Assembly: GCA_002780705.1 (NCBI GenBank) | Contig: PEUP01000014.1 | Location: 33,568-51,086 of the forward strand | DNA from: Elusimicrobia bacterium CG03_land_8_20_14_0_80_50_18 | GTDB lineage: Bacteria > CG03 | Reading direction: 5' to 3' | Length of the DNA: 17,519 bases | Shown: positions 6,759 through 13,122 of the stretch, piece by piece | Position numbering within the stretch: the stretch's first letter is position 1 | Layout of the letters: each line of letters starts with the position of its first letter | Notes under the pieces: model-generated | Seen by the model: the letters and a program-made list of their open reading frames with translations, nothing else | Database searches by the model: none | Told to the model about the DNA's origin: nothing | Translations under genes and position numbers: made by a program

Positions 6759-6944
6759 TTACCAACTGGCTTTCTTAATGCCGGGTATCTCTCCGCGGTG
6801 CGCCAGTTCCCTGAAGCAGAGACGGCACAAACCGAAATCACGGTAATAACTCCTCGGGCGGCCGCATCTAAGGCACCTGTTCTTTTCCCTTACACGGAAC
6901 TTCTGCACTCTTTTGGATTTTTCAATTTTACATGTTTTAGCCAT
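6759..6944 (-). CDS. rpsN: 30S ribosomal protein S14, zinc-binding type Z
   Basis: S14 is a 30S head protein needed late in assembly. At 61 residues this is the short type Z form, not the 89-101 residue zinc-free form. C24, C27, C40 and C43 give the pattern CxxC-x12-CxxC (CLRCGRPRSYYRDFGLCRLC). The C-terminus RELAHRGEIPGIKKASW is the standard ending. The start shares one base with the rplE stop. A 48-nt gap with a long palindrome separates it from rpsH. Confidence 0.98.
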   Translation of the reverse strand: MAKTCKIEKSKRVQKFRVREKNRCLRCGRPRSYYRDFGLCRLCFRELAHRGEIPGIKKASW

Positions 6945-7495
6945 TATTTTTTAAACGGTACCCCCAGCATACCAAGATACGTTACCGCCTCCTCCACACT
7001 CGAGGCTTTGATACAACAAGTTATTCCGATACCAACGGTTTTTGTGATCTTTCTGATCTGCGTTTCGGGAAAAATAGCGATGTCCTTAAGGCCTATGCTG
7101 TAATTCCCCTCCTTATCAAAAGATTTATTGCTCAGTCCCCGGAAGTCCCTCATCCTCGGCACGGCTATGTTAATAAACCTGTCCACGAACTCCCACATAC
7201 GGTCGCGTCGCAGCGTCACCACGCATCCTATGGCCTGGCCCTGTTTGGTTTTGAAATTTGATATGGCTTTTCTGGTTTTGGTGCGCTTGGCTTTCTGGCC
7301 GGTTATCCGCTCTATCTGAGTGACAGCCTCATCCAGATATTTGGCGTCCTCTTTCGCGGCGTTATGAGAGCAGCTGATAACGATTTTTTGAAGCCGCGGG
7401 GCCTGCATGTCGTTGACATAGTTATACTTCTTCACCATCTCCTTGACAACCTTTTTCTGAATATCTATAAAACGGGGAGTGTAGCCGGCGCTCAT
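6944..7495 (-). CDS. rplE: 50S ribosomal protein L5
   Basis: L5 binds 5S rRNA and P-site tRNA at the top of the 50S subunit and bridges to S13. I place the start at the ATG at 7495-7493 (MSAGYTPRFIDIQKK, 183 residues) because it overlaps the rplX stop in ATGA like most neighbours and matches the family N-terminus. An in-frame ATG at 7519 would add eight residues inside rplX. Family motifs are APRLQKIVISCS, the KAISNFKTKQGQAIGCVVTLR strand (quoted across residues 80-100), DFRGLSNKSFDKEGNYSIGLKD-like region and the C-terminal YLGMLGVPF. Confidence 0.97.
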   Translation of the reverse strand: MSAGYTPRFIDIQKKVVKEMVKKYNYVNDMQAPRLQKIVISCSHNAAKEDAKYLDEAVTQIERITGQKAKRTKTRKAISNFKTKQGQAIGCVVTLRRDRMWEFVDRFINIAVPRMRDFRGLSNKSFDKEGNYSIGLKDIAIFPETQIRKITKTVGIGITCCIKASSVEEAVTYLGMLGVPFKK

Positions 7496-7797
7496 ACTAT
7501 TTCTCCGCATTTCTTGCAAAAACGCACCTTGCTGTCTTTGAGGTTTTTAAAACCCACCCTGGACGGCTCGTTACAGCGGGGGCATATAAGTTTAAGCGAC
7601 GAACAGCTCACAGGTCTTTCCTTCTCCTGAATACCGCCCGGAGTGTTCTGGGTCGCTTTGGCGTGCCTTTTAACCATGGCGACCTTCGCCACCAGAGCCT
7701 TATCCGTAGAGGGGAAAACCTTGATTACCTCACTGATCTTGCCTTTATACTTTCCCTTCATCATCATAACCTTGTCTTTATTTTTCAGTTTTTTCAT
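7492..7797 (-). CDS. rplX: 50S ribosomal protein L24
   Basis: L24 initiates 50S assembly by binding 23S rRNA domain I. The 101-residue product opens with a KOW motif (NKDKVMMMKGKYKGKISEVIKV, residues 6-27). It also has the NTPGGIQEKERPV stretch and a C-terminal cysteine pair arrangement C72-x2-C75, C94-x2-C97 (CPRC and CKKC), the likely zinc ribbon found in many bacterial L24 proteins and absent from others. The ATG directly abuts the rplN stop, and the stop overlaps the rplE start. In Escherichia coli this junction holds the S8 repressor site; here it is a bare ATGA. Confidence 0.98.
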   Translation of the reverse strand: MKKLKNKDKVMMMKGKYKGKISEVIKVFPSTDKALVAKVAMVKRHAKATQNTPGGIQEKERPVSCSSLKLICPRCNEPSRVGFKNLKDSKVRFCKKCGEIV

Positions 7798-8166
7798 TTA
7801 CACCACTTCCGGGGCCATTGATATTATTTTCATAAAGCCTTTTTCCCTGAGCTCCCTGGCCACCGGGCCGAAAATACGGGTTGACCGGGGCTCCAGCTTA
7901 TCATCTAAAAGAACACAGGCGTTATCCGAAAACCGCACCCTTATGCCGTTAGCGCGCCTTACGGGAAAAGCCGTCCTCACGACAACAGCGCGGACGACTT
8001 CGCCTTTTTTAACCGCCGCGTTGGGCGCGGCTTTTTTTACCGAAGCTTTTATAAGGTCTCCCACGCGGGCATACCTTCTTTTTGATCCTCCAAAACAATG
8101 AATGCACATAACGATCTTGGCCCCTGAGTTATCACACACGGTCAGTCTGCTCATCAACTGGATCAT
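7798..8166 (-). CDS. rplN: 50S ribosomal protein L14
   Basis: L14 lies at the subunit interface and contacts 16S rRNA helix 44. The start chosen is the ATG at 8166-8164, giving 122 residues that begin MIQLMSRLTVCDNSGAK, exactly the family length and N-terminus; it overlaps the rpsQ stop in ATGA. A longer reading from 8223 would add 19 residues of rpsQ out-of-frame sequence and is not supported. Motifs include the GDLIKASVKKA strand, VKKGEVVRAVVVRT, FSDNACVLLDD and RIFGPVARELREKGFMKIISMAPEVV at the end (quoted in parts). Confidence 0.98.
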   Translation of the reverse strand: MIQLMSRLTVCDNSGAKIVMCIHCFGGSKRRYARVGDLIKASVKKAAPNAAVKKGEVVRAVVVRTAFPVRRANGIRVRFSDNACVLLDDKLEPRSTRIFGPVARELREKGFMKIISMAPEVV

Positions 8167-8429
8167 TCTTTTTCTCCGGGGGATTCTCCTGCATCGGCTT
8201 TGACCACCCCTATCACCGTCCACTTTTTCAGCTTACTCATGGGCCTGGTCTCTGTCACCACAACCGTATCGCCGGCAACGGAAATATTCTTCTCGTCGTG
8301 GCAATGCAGTTTTTTGGTCTTGTTGAGCACCTTGCCGTATTTGCTATGCTTATACACTCTCTTTATCTCCACCACCCTTGTCTTGTCGTTCTTATCCCCT
8401 ATAACGGTGCCTCTTAATTTCTTACGCAT
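8163..8429 (-). CDS. rpsQ: 30S ribosomal protein S17
   Basis: S17 binds 16S rRNA early in 30S assembly. The 88-residue OB-fold protein has the family signature: RGTVIGDKNDKTRVVEIKR at the start, KHSKYGKVLNKTKKLHCHDE in the middle, and GDTVVVTETRPMSKLKKWTVI near the C-terminus (quoted in parts). The start overlaps the end of rpmC by 8 nt (ATGCGTAA), the longest overlap with a standard start codon in this operon. The stop overlaps rplN. Confidence 0.98.
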   Translation of the reverse strand: MRKKLRGTVIGDKNDKTRVVEIKRVYKHSKYGKVLNKTKKLHCHDEKNISVAGDTVVVTETRPMSKLKKWTVIGVVKADAGESPGEKE

Positions 8430-8661
8430 TTTTCCCTCCGCTCGCCGCCGCGGGCGCGATCGAGCGCGCCTTCTTTTTTTGAGCGGTCAAATAAGTCGAG
8501 ACCCTGGCTATATTCTTCTTCACTTTGTCAATCTGCGAAATATCCTTGAGCGCGCGCTGTTTCTTTTTCATCCTCAGAAGCACGAGCTCCTTTCCGAAAT
8601 CTCTGAATTTGTCTTCCAACTCAGAGAGCGACAATTCCGCAAACTTTATTTTTTTAGCCAT
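8422..8661 (-). CDS. rpmC: 50S ribosomal protein L29
   Basis: L29 sits at the polypeptide exit tunnel and, with L23, forms the docking site for trigger factor and SRP. The product is a two-helix hairpin: LSLSELEDKFRDFGKELVLLRMKKKQRAL, then KIARVSTYLTAQ-type second helix (KKNIARVSTYLTAQKKKA). At 79 residues it is longer than the usual 62-72 because of a C-terminal Ala-rich tail (RSIAPAAASGGKNA) that I cannot interpret. The start shares one base with the rplP stop. Confidence 0.97.
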   Translation of the reverse strand: MAKKIKFAELSLSELEDKFRDFGKELVLLRMKKKQRALKDISQIDKVKKNIARVSTYLTAQKKKARSIAPAAASGGKNA

Positions 8662-9068
8662 CAGTGCCTCTCCACGATCCTGGTTTTAACGCCCAGTTTA
8701 TGAGTTAACAATTTAAAAACCTTCTTCACTTCCGCTTCGGGGATACCCTCTATCTCAAACATCACCTGGCCGGGCTTGACAATCGCCACCCAGCCCTCAA
8801 CGGCGCCCTTGCCTTTACCCATGCGCGTTTCGGCCGGTTTTTTCGTAATGGGTTTATCAGGGAACAGCCTTATCCAGATTTTCCCGGATTTCCTCACACT
8901 CCTGACCAGTCCGATCCTGCAAGCCTCTATTTGCCTTGCCGAAATTTGCTTAGCCGTGAGAGATTTAAGTCCCCACTCGCCGAAAGAGACCTCAACGGCG
9001 CGCGTGGCAACGCCGCGAATGCGCCCTTTCTGCACCTTTCTGTGTTTGACTTTTTTCGGAGCCAGCAT
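8661..9068 (-). CDS. rplP: 50S ribosomal protein L16
   Basis: L16 organises the A-site architecture of the 50S subunit and is added late in assembly. The 135-residue product starts MLAPKKVKHRKVQKGR, the usual N-terminus, and has the conserved TRMGKGKGAVEGWVAIVKPG segment (about 80-99, given here as exactly 20 residues) and the final FKLLTHKLGVKTRIV stretch. Length and motifs are normal. It shares one base with both rpsC upstream and rpmC downstream, continuing the tightly coupled block. Confidence 0.98.
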   Translation of the reverse strand: MLAPKKVKHRKVQKGRIRGVATRAVEVSFGEWGLKSLTAKQISARQIEACRIGLVRSVRKSGKIWIRLFPDKPITKKPAETRMGKGKGAVEGWVAIVKPGQVMFEIEGIPEAEVKKVFKLLTHKLGVKTRIVERH

Positions 9069-9784
9069 TATTCCTTATCCTCATTATCAACAGGGGCTGC
9101 GGAAGCGTCCGCGCTTTCATCCGCGACCGGCACCACTTCCCCGGTTTTGAGCACAGGCCGGACATCAAGGTCTTTTATATGTATCCAGGTCTTCACTCCT
9201 ATAACACCGTATTTGGTAAAGGCCTTTGAAAAACCGTAACTGATATTCTTGGCCAGCGACTGGAGCGGGACACTGCCGTCCTTAAACCATTCTTTCCTCG
9301 CTATTTCGTTCCCGCCGAGACGGCCCGAAACCATTATCTTAGCGCCCTTGGCGCCTTCGCTCATTATGTTCTTGACCATCCTTTTGCACACGCCGCGGAA
9401 GGGCATTTTCTTCTCCAGCTGCACCGCCACCATTTCCGCCACTATCGGAGCGTCAAGAAAAGGCTGTTTGATCTCGGCGACATTTATCTTCACTTCTTTG
9501 CCGATTGCCGCGCCTATGTCCTCGCGCAAAGCGTCTATGGTCACACCCTTCTGGCCTATTACCAAACCGGGGCGGGCCGTATAAATGGTTATAACAATCT
9601 GATTAGACGCTTTTTCAATCTCGATTTTTGAGACCTGTGAACGCCCGAGAGATTTGTTGACGGTATTTCTGATCTTCACATCTTCCATGATGAAATCAGC
9701 CGCGCTGCCTTTGACAAACCAGCGGCTGACCCAGTTTTTGTTAATGCCTATTCTGACACCGTAAGGATGGATCTTCTGGCCCAT
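9068..9784 (-). CDS. rpsC: 30S ribosomal protein S3
   Basis: S3 is in the 30S head at the mRNA entry channel and takes part in helicase activity of the ribosome. The 238-residue product starts MGQKIHPYGVRIGI. Its type II KH domain carries the GxxG loop G77-Q-K-G80 (RPGLVIGQKG). The C-terminal domain is recognised by AKGAKIMVSGRLGGNEIAR and by TKYGVIGVKTWI. The last 20 or so residues are acidic (VADESADASAAPVDNEDKE), an extension common but variable in the family. A 30-nt gap with a weak Shine-Dalgarno separates it from rplV. Confidence 0.98.
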   Translation of the reverse strand: MGQKIHPYGVRIGINKNWVSRWFVKGSAADFIMEDVKIRNTVNKSLGRSQVSKIEIEKASNQIVITIYTARPGLVIGQKGVTIDALREDIGAAIGKEVKINVAEIKQPFLDAPIVAEMVAVQLEKKMPFRGVCKRMVKNIMSEGAKGAKIMVSGRLGGNEIARKEWFKDGSVPLQSLAKNISYGFSKAFTKYGVIGVKTWIHIKDLDVRPVLKTGEVVPVADESADASAAPVDNEDKE

Positions 9785-9814
9785 ATCAGTTACCCGATCC
9801 CGTTAAAAAATTTA

Positions 9815-10138
9815 TCATTTATTGCTCTCCATTGCTGACAAAGCCACTGTGATGTGACTTGACCTTCTTTTATACGGGCACGCGCGGCCGAAGGGCCCGG
9901 GCCTCATCCGTTTAAGCGCAGGCGCCGGTGTGGCGAATATGGTTTTCACAAACAATTTACCGGAACCCTGCGCGGCGGCTGAATTGAGCAGCTTCTTCAC
10001 AACCACAGCGGCGGGGGTCTTCTTCACCTCAAGCTTGGCGACGGCGGTTTCAACATCCGCGCCCCTCACCATGTTCAGATAACGCTGTATCTTTTTAGGC
10101 GACAATCTCACATATTTTGCTGTTGCTTTGCATTCCAT
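9815..10138 (-). CDS. rplV: 50S ribosomal protein L22
   Basis: L22 reaches into the peptide exit tunnel with a long beta hairpin, a site linked to macrolide resistance and stalling peptides. The 107-residue product shows ATAKYVRLSPKKIQRYLNMV at the start, AVVVKKLLNSAAAQGS in the middle, and the hairpin followed by RACPYKRRSSHITVAL near the end. Length is typical (about 110). It begins 5 nt after rpsS and ends 30 nt before rpsC. Confidence 0.97.
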   Translation of the reverse strand: MECKATAKYVRLSPKKIQRYLNMVRGADVETAVAKLEVKKTPAAVVVKKLLNSAAAQGSGKLFVKTIFATPAPALKRMRPGPFGRACPYKRRSSHITVALSAMESNK

Positions 10139-10143
10139 AATAT

Positions 10144-10431
10144 TTATTTCTTCAGACCCACCGCGTCTCTTTTGCCCTGGCCGTGACCTTTAAAAAATCT
10201 CGTGGGCGAAAATTCGCCGAGCCGGTGCCCCACTATCGCTTCCGTCACATAGACAGGGATGAATTTTTTACCGTTGTGCACAAGAAAAGTCAGCCCCACC
10301 CATTCGGGTATTATAACGGAGGACCTTGCCCATGTCTTTATCGGCTGCTTCTTGCCAGCTTTTTTGTGTTTGGCTATCTTATCAAGCAAGCGCTCGTCAA
10401 CATAGGGGCCTTTTTTGGTCGATCTGCTCAT
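10144..10431 (-). CDS. rpsS: 30S ribosomal protein S19
   Basis: S19 is a 30S head protein that pairs with S13 and contacts A-site tRNA. The 95-residue product is near consensus: MSRSTKKGPYVDERLL at the start, IKTWARSSVIIPEWVGLTF in the middle, and GHRLGEFSPTRFFKGHG near the end. The start shares one base with the rplB stop in TAATG, and GAGG a few bases upstream inside rplB is a good ribosome binding site. Confidence 0.99.
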   Translation of the reverse strand: MSRSTKKGPYVDERLLDKIAKHKKAGKKQPIKTWARSSVIIPEWVGLTFLVHNGKKFIPVYVTEAIVGHRLGEFSPTRFFKGHGQGKRDAVGLKK

Positions 10432-11255
10432 TATTTCCTCTTTTTCCTTCTGGCTATTATCAAAGCGCCCGAAGCCTTCTTGGGATTCCTGGTCTTAAAA
10501 CCTTTCGCCGGTATGCCCTGCGGAGATCTCGGCACATTGCCGCCATGACTGCGGCCGCGGCCGCCGCCATGGGGATGATCCACAGCATTCATCGCCGTGC
10601 CGCGCACATGAGGCCTGCGGCCCGTGTGGCGCTTCGCTCCGGCGCATCCGAATTTTCTGCTTCCGTGCTCAATATTATCAAGCCGGCCTATTGTGGCCTG
10701 CGAGGCCGCGAAAACCTTTCTGATCTCACCCGACGGCATTTTTAAAACAGCATAAATGTCATCCTTGCTCATTATCACGGCAAAACCTGCCGCCGAACGC
10801 GCTATTTTTCCGCCTTTGCCGGGTATTATTTCTATATTATGAACGAATGTCCCTCCGGGAATACAGTTTAAAGGCATGGAGTTCCCCGGATGCAGGGCCG
10901 CCTGAGATTTGGACGAAATAACAGTCCTGCCCTTCTTCAAACCTTCCGGATGAAGAATATATCTCATCTCGCCGTCACTGTATTTTACGAGTGATATGCG
11001 GCAGCTCCTGCCGGGATCGTATTCAACGCTCTGCACTATTCCGGGCATATCCCATTTATCTCTTTTAAAATCTATGACCCTGATCCTTCTCTTCTGGCCG
11101 CCGCCGCGGAATCTAACCGTCACACGGCCGGTGTTGTTCCTGCCGGCCGAGGCTTTTGCGGGGATTGTCAGAGGGAGATGAGGTTTGACCCTTATCCTGT
11201 CCGTCGGCTCGGTCCTGCCGCGCCTGGATGATGTGGTGGGTTTATAATACTTCAT
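10431..11255 (-). CDS. rplB: 50S ribosomal protein L2
   Basis: L2 is a core 23S rRNA protein needed for subunit association and peptidyl transferase activity. The 274-residue product has the normal length. It starts with the basic KYYKPTTSSRRGRT segment and contains GRVTVRFRGGGQKRRIRVID and the signature AVDHPHGGGRGRSHGG; the histidine H229 (in DHPHGGG), known as functionally critical in Escherichia coli, is at the same number here. The C-terminus NPKKASGALIIARRKKRK is standard. It overlaps rplW in ATGA and rpsS by one base. Confidence 0.99.
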   Translation of the reverse strand: MKYYKPTTSSRRGRTEPTDRIRVKPHLPLTIPAKASAGRNNTGRVTVRFRGGGQKRRIRVIDFKRDKWDMPGIVQSVEYDPGRSCRISLVKYSDGEMRYILHPEGLKKGRTVISSKSQAALHPGNSMPLNCIPGGTFVHNIEIIPGKGGKIARSAAGFAVIMSKDDIYAVLKMPSGEIRKVFAASQATIGRLDNIEHGSRKFGCAGAKRHTGRRPHVRGTAMNAVDHPHGGGRGRSHGGNVPRSPQGIPAKGFKTRNPKKASGALIIARRKKRK

Positions 11256-11545
11256 GCCGCTTCAAATCCCTGTATGGTTTCACCTTTGACAAGTTTAACA
11301 TAAGCTTTTTTATAGCGCGACCTGAAACCCGCGTGAGCGCCTTTCCGTTTCAGTTTCGGCTTTGTGTTCACAGTTTTAACACTCTCAACTTTCACATTGA
11401 AAAGTTCGCTAACGGATTTTTCTATCTGCCTCTTATCGGCTTTAGGGTTCACGAAAAACGCATAAATATTTTTCTCACTGCGCAGCTGCTCGGACTTTTC
11501 CGTAAAGGCCGGCCAGAGCACCACGGCTGAATTAGCTAGCTTCAC
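11252..11545 (-). CDS. rplW: 50S ribosomal protein L23, GTG start
   Basis: L23 sits at the exit tunnel and is the main docking site for trigger factor and SRP. The 97-residue product includes AVVLWPAFTEKSEQL at the start (usual pattern VIxxPxxTEKS), the KNIYAFFVNPKADKRQIEKS strand-helix unit and the C-terminal YKKAYVKLVKGETIQGF. It starts at GTG (11545-11543), which overlaps the rplD stop as GTGA. It is the only GTG start in the operon that I can see. Confidence 0.97.
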   Translation of the reverse strand: MKLANSAVVLWPAFTEKSEQLRSEKNIYAFFVNPKADKRQIEKSVSELFNVKVESVKTVNTKPKLKRKGAHAGFRSRYKKAYVKLVKGETIQGFEAA

Positions 11546-12147
11546 GCTTTCACTCCTTCCAGAGCGGCGCCGACAAAGAGCACGGCATCGCAGTATATGA
11601 GTTTCCTCATATTAAGATCAGCGGCGCATTCAAGCGAGACATTCCTTATATTCCTGAAAGGCAGGGCGAATTCCCTGTCCTGTTTTTCCGTAACAATAAT
11701 TATTTTACTGCCTTTCTTAAAATTTTGATTGAGAAATTTAGCGGCATCGCAGGTTTTCTTGAATCCCAAGCTCTGGGCGAAATAAATCTTTTCCTCATTG
11801 TTGAGCCTGGAAAGCGCCTGGCGAAGAGCCGCGGCCTTCTTCTTCTTGCTGAGTTTGTTGATCTTCACTCTCGGCCTGGGGCCGAAAGTGATTCCGCCGC
11901 CGGGTTTCAGAGGCGTCCTTGTGCTTCCCTGCCTGGCGTTGCCGGTCCCTTTCTGCCTGTAGGGTTTTTTACCGCCGCCCCGCACCTCTCCCTTGGTTTT
12001 GGCGCTGCCTGTAAAATTTTTGCGGAGATATTCTTTGAGCGCCTCGTTTATAAAGCGGTCATCATAGGCGACGCCGAAAATGTCGGCGCTGAGTTCTTTC
12101 GCGCCTTCAAGTTTTCCGGATTCTTCTATCACTTTAGCTTTGTTCAT
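11542..12147 (-). CDS. rplD: 50S ribosomal protein L4
   Basis: L4 binds 23S rRNA domain I and projects a loop into the exit tunnel. In Escherichia coli it also represses the S10 operon by binding the leader. The 201-residue product contains the tunnel-loop signature TKGEVRGGGKKPYRQKGTGN and ARQGSTRTPLKPGGGITFGP (about 54-93), followed by a globular Rossmann-like domain including SKIIIVTEKQDREFALPFRN. It overlaps rplC and rplW by 4 nt each. There is no long leader before rpsJ, so the Escherichia coli type of L4 control is not evident. Confidence 0.98.
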   Translation of the reverse strand: MNKAKVIEESGKLEGAKELSADIFGVAYDDRFINEALKEYLRKNFTGSAKTKGEVRGGGKKPYRQKGTGNARQGSTRTPLKPGGGITFGPRPRVKINKLSKKKKAAALRQALSRLNNEEKIYFAQSLGFKKTCDAAKFLNQNFKKGSKIIIVTEKQDREFALPFRNIRNVSLECAADLNMRKLIYCDAVLFVGAALEGVKA

Positions 12148-12803
12148 TTTATTTTCTTTATCACCAGCAGTCCGCCCCTGCTGCCGGGAGCGGGCCCCGC
12201 AAGATACAGCTTGTTGTTTACGGAATCCACCGAAGCCACCTTCATATTTTTAACCGTGACTTTCTCACTTCCCATTCGGCCGGCCATTTTGAGGCCCGGC
12301 AAAACCCTGGACGGATATGAGGAAGAACCTATGGAACCGGGCGACCTGTACTTGTCTTTCTGGCCGTGGCTTTTCTGTCCGCCTTTAAAGTGCCAGCGCT
12401 TCCGTGTGCTGGCAAAACCCTTTCCCTTGGAAATACCGGTGACACTGACTATTGAACCCGTCTCAAAAACGTCTCCCACCTGTATCTTATCACCAAGCGC
12501 TGAGGAGAATTCGCCGCGTATTTCACGCGACGCTTTTAGAGCTTTTATACCCGCTTTTGCGGCAATTCCGGCCATAGGCTTATTGCTCTTTTTGCCCTCA
12601 CAGGCTATTTGCAGAGCCTGATAACCGTCTTTTTTCATGGTTTTGACAGCCGCCACACTGTTGACAGGCACATCCACAGCCGTGCAGGCGAGTTCCGCCG
12701 TATCGGTGAAGATACGGCACATCGCGCCCTTCATTCCCAGCACCGCATTCGGCAGTTTCGGTTCGACGCCGCTCACCACTTTCGGGGTCTTGGCTTCCGT
12801 CAT
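12144..12803 (-). CDS. rplC: 50S ribosomal protein L3, divergent N-terminus
   Basis: L3 is one of the first proteins to bind 23S rRNA and its loop approaches the peptidyl transferase centre. The 219-residue product is firmly identified by GISKGKGFASTRKRWHFKGG and RSPGSIGSSSYPSRVLPGLK-MAGRMGSEKVTVKN (about 123-180). The N-terminus is unusual: about 18 extra residues (MTEAKTPKVVSGVEPKLP) come before the strand that normally reads GLIGKKxGMTQIF, and that strand itself is degenerate (AVLGMKGAMCRIF). No better internal start exists, and the ATG overlaps the rpsJ stop in ATGA. Confidence 0.96.
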   Translation of the reverse strand: MTEAKTPKVVSGVEPKLPNAVLGMKGAMCRIFTDTAELACTAVDVPVNSVAAVKTMKKDGYQALQIACEGKKSNKPMAGIAAKAGIKALKASREIRGEFSSALGDKIQVGDVFETGSIVSVTGISKGKGFASTRKRWHFKGGQKSHGQKDKYRSPGSIGSSSYPSRVLPGLKMAGRMGSEKVTVKNMKVASVDSVNNKLYLAGPAPGSRGGLLVIKKIK

Positions 12804-13111
12804 TGACTCAAATCCTTCACCGTGATATCAATGCCCGCCGGAAGAGATATATCGCGCAGGATATTCATCACTTCCTTCGTGGGATTTTTAATCTCTATCA
12901 TCCTCTTGTGGATTTTGGTCTCAAACTGTTCTCTTGATTTCTTATCCGCGTGAGGACTTCTCAAGACAGTGTAAAGTTTTCTCTTCGTCGGAAGAATGAT
13001 GGGACCCGTTATAATGATGCCCTTGTGCGAGAGCTGAGCCATTATGGTCTTCACCGATTCTTCAAGCAGCCTGTAATCGTAAGAGAAAACCTTTACCCTG
13101 ATCTTTTCCAT
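12800..13111 (-). CDS. rpsJ: 30S ribosomal protein S10
   Basis: S10 is a 30S head protein and, as NusE, a partner of NusB and NusG in transcription antitermination and coupling. The 103-residue product is typical: IRVKVFSYDYRLLEESVKTI at the start, GPIILPTKRKLYTVLRSPHA in the middle (53-72), and a C-terminus with DISLPAGIDITVK. It is 11 nt downstream of tuf, and AAGGGA across the tuf stop is the ribosome binding site. In many bacteria a separate promoter and leader start the S10 operon here; this short gap leaves no room for one. Confidence 0.98.
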   Translation of the reverse strand: MEKIRVKVFSYDYRLLEESVKTIMAQLSHKGIIITGPIILPTKRKLYTVLRSPHADKKSREQFETKIHKRMIEIKNPTKEVMNILRDISLPAGIDITVKDLSQ

Positions 13112-13122
13112 CTAATATTCCC

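Noticed and set aside
7496..7519. A longer rplE start at 7519
   Set aside because: It adds eight residues inside rplX; the ATGA-coupled ATG at 7495 matches the pattern of the operon and the L5 N-terminus.
8167..8223. A longer rplN start at 8223
   Set aside because: The added 19 residues (MDGDRGGQSRCRRIPRRKR) lie wholly in rpsQ and are absent from the L14 family; ATG at 8166 gives the standard 122 residues.
11725..12621. A 298-codon plus-strand open frame across rplD and rplC
   Set aside because: It is antisense to two clearly conserved ribosomal protein genes, shows no family resemblance, and is explained by GC-biased codon use on the other strand.
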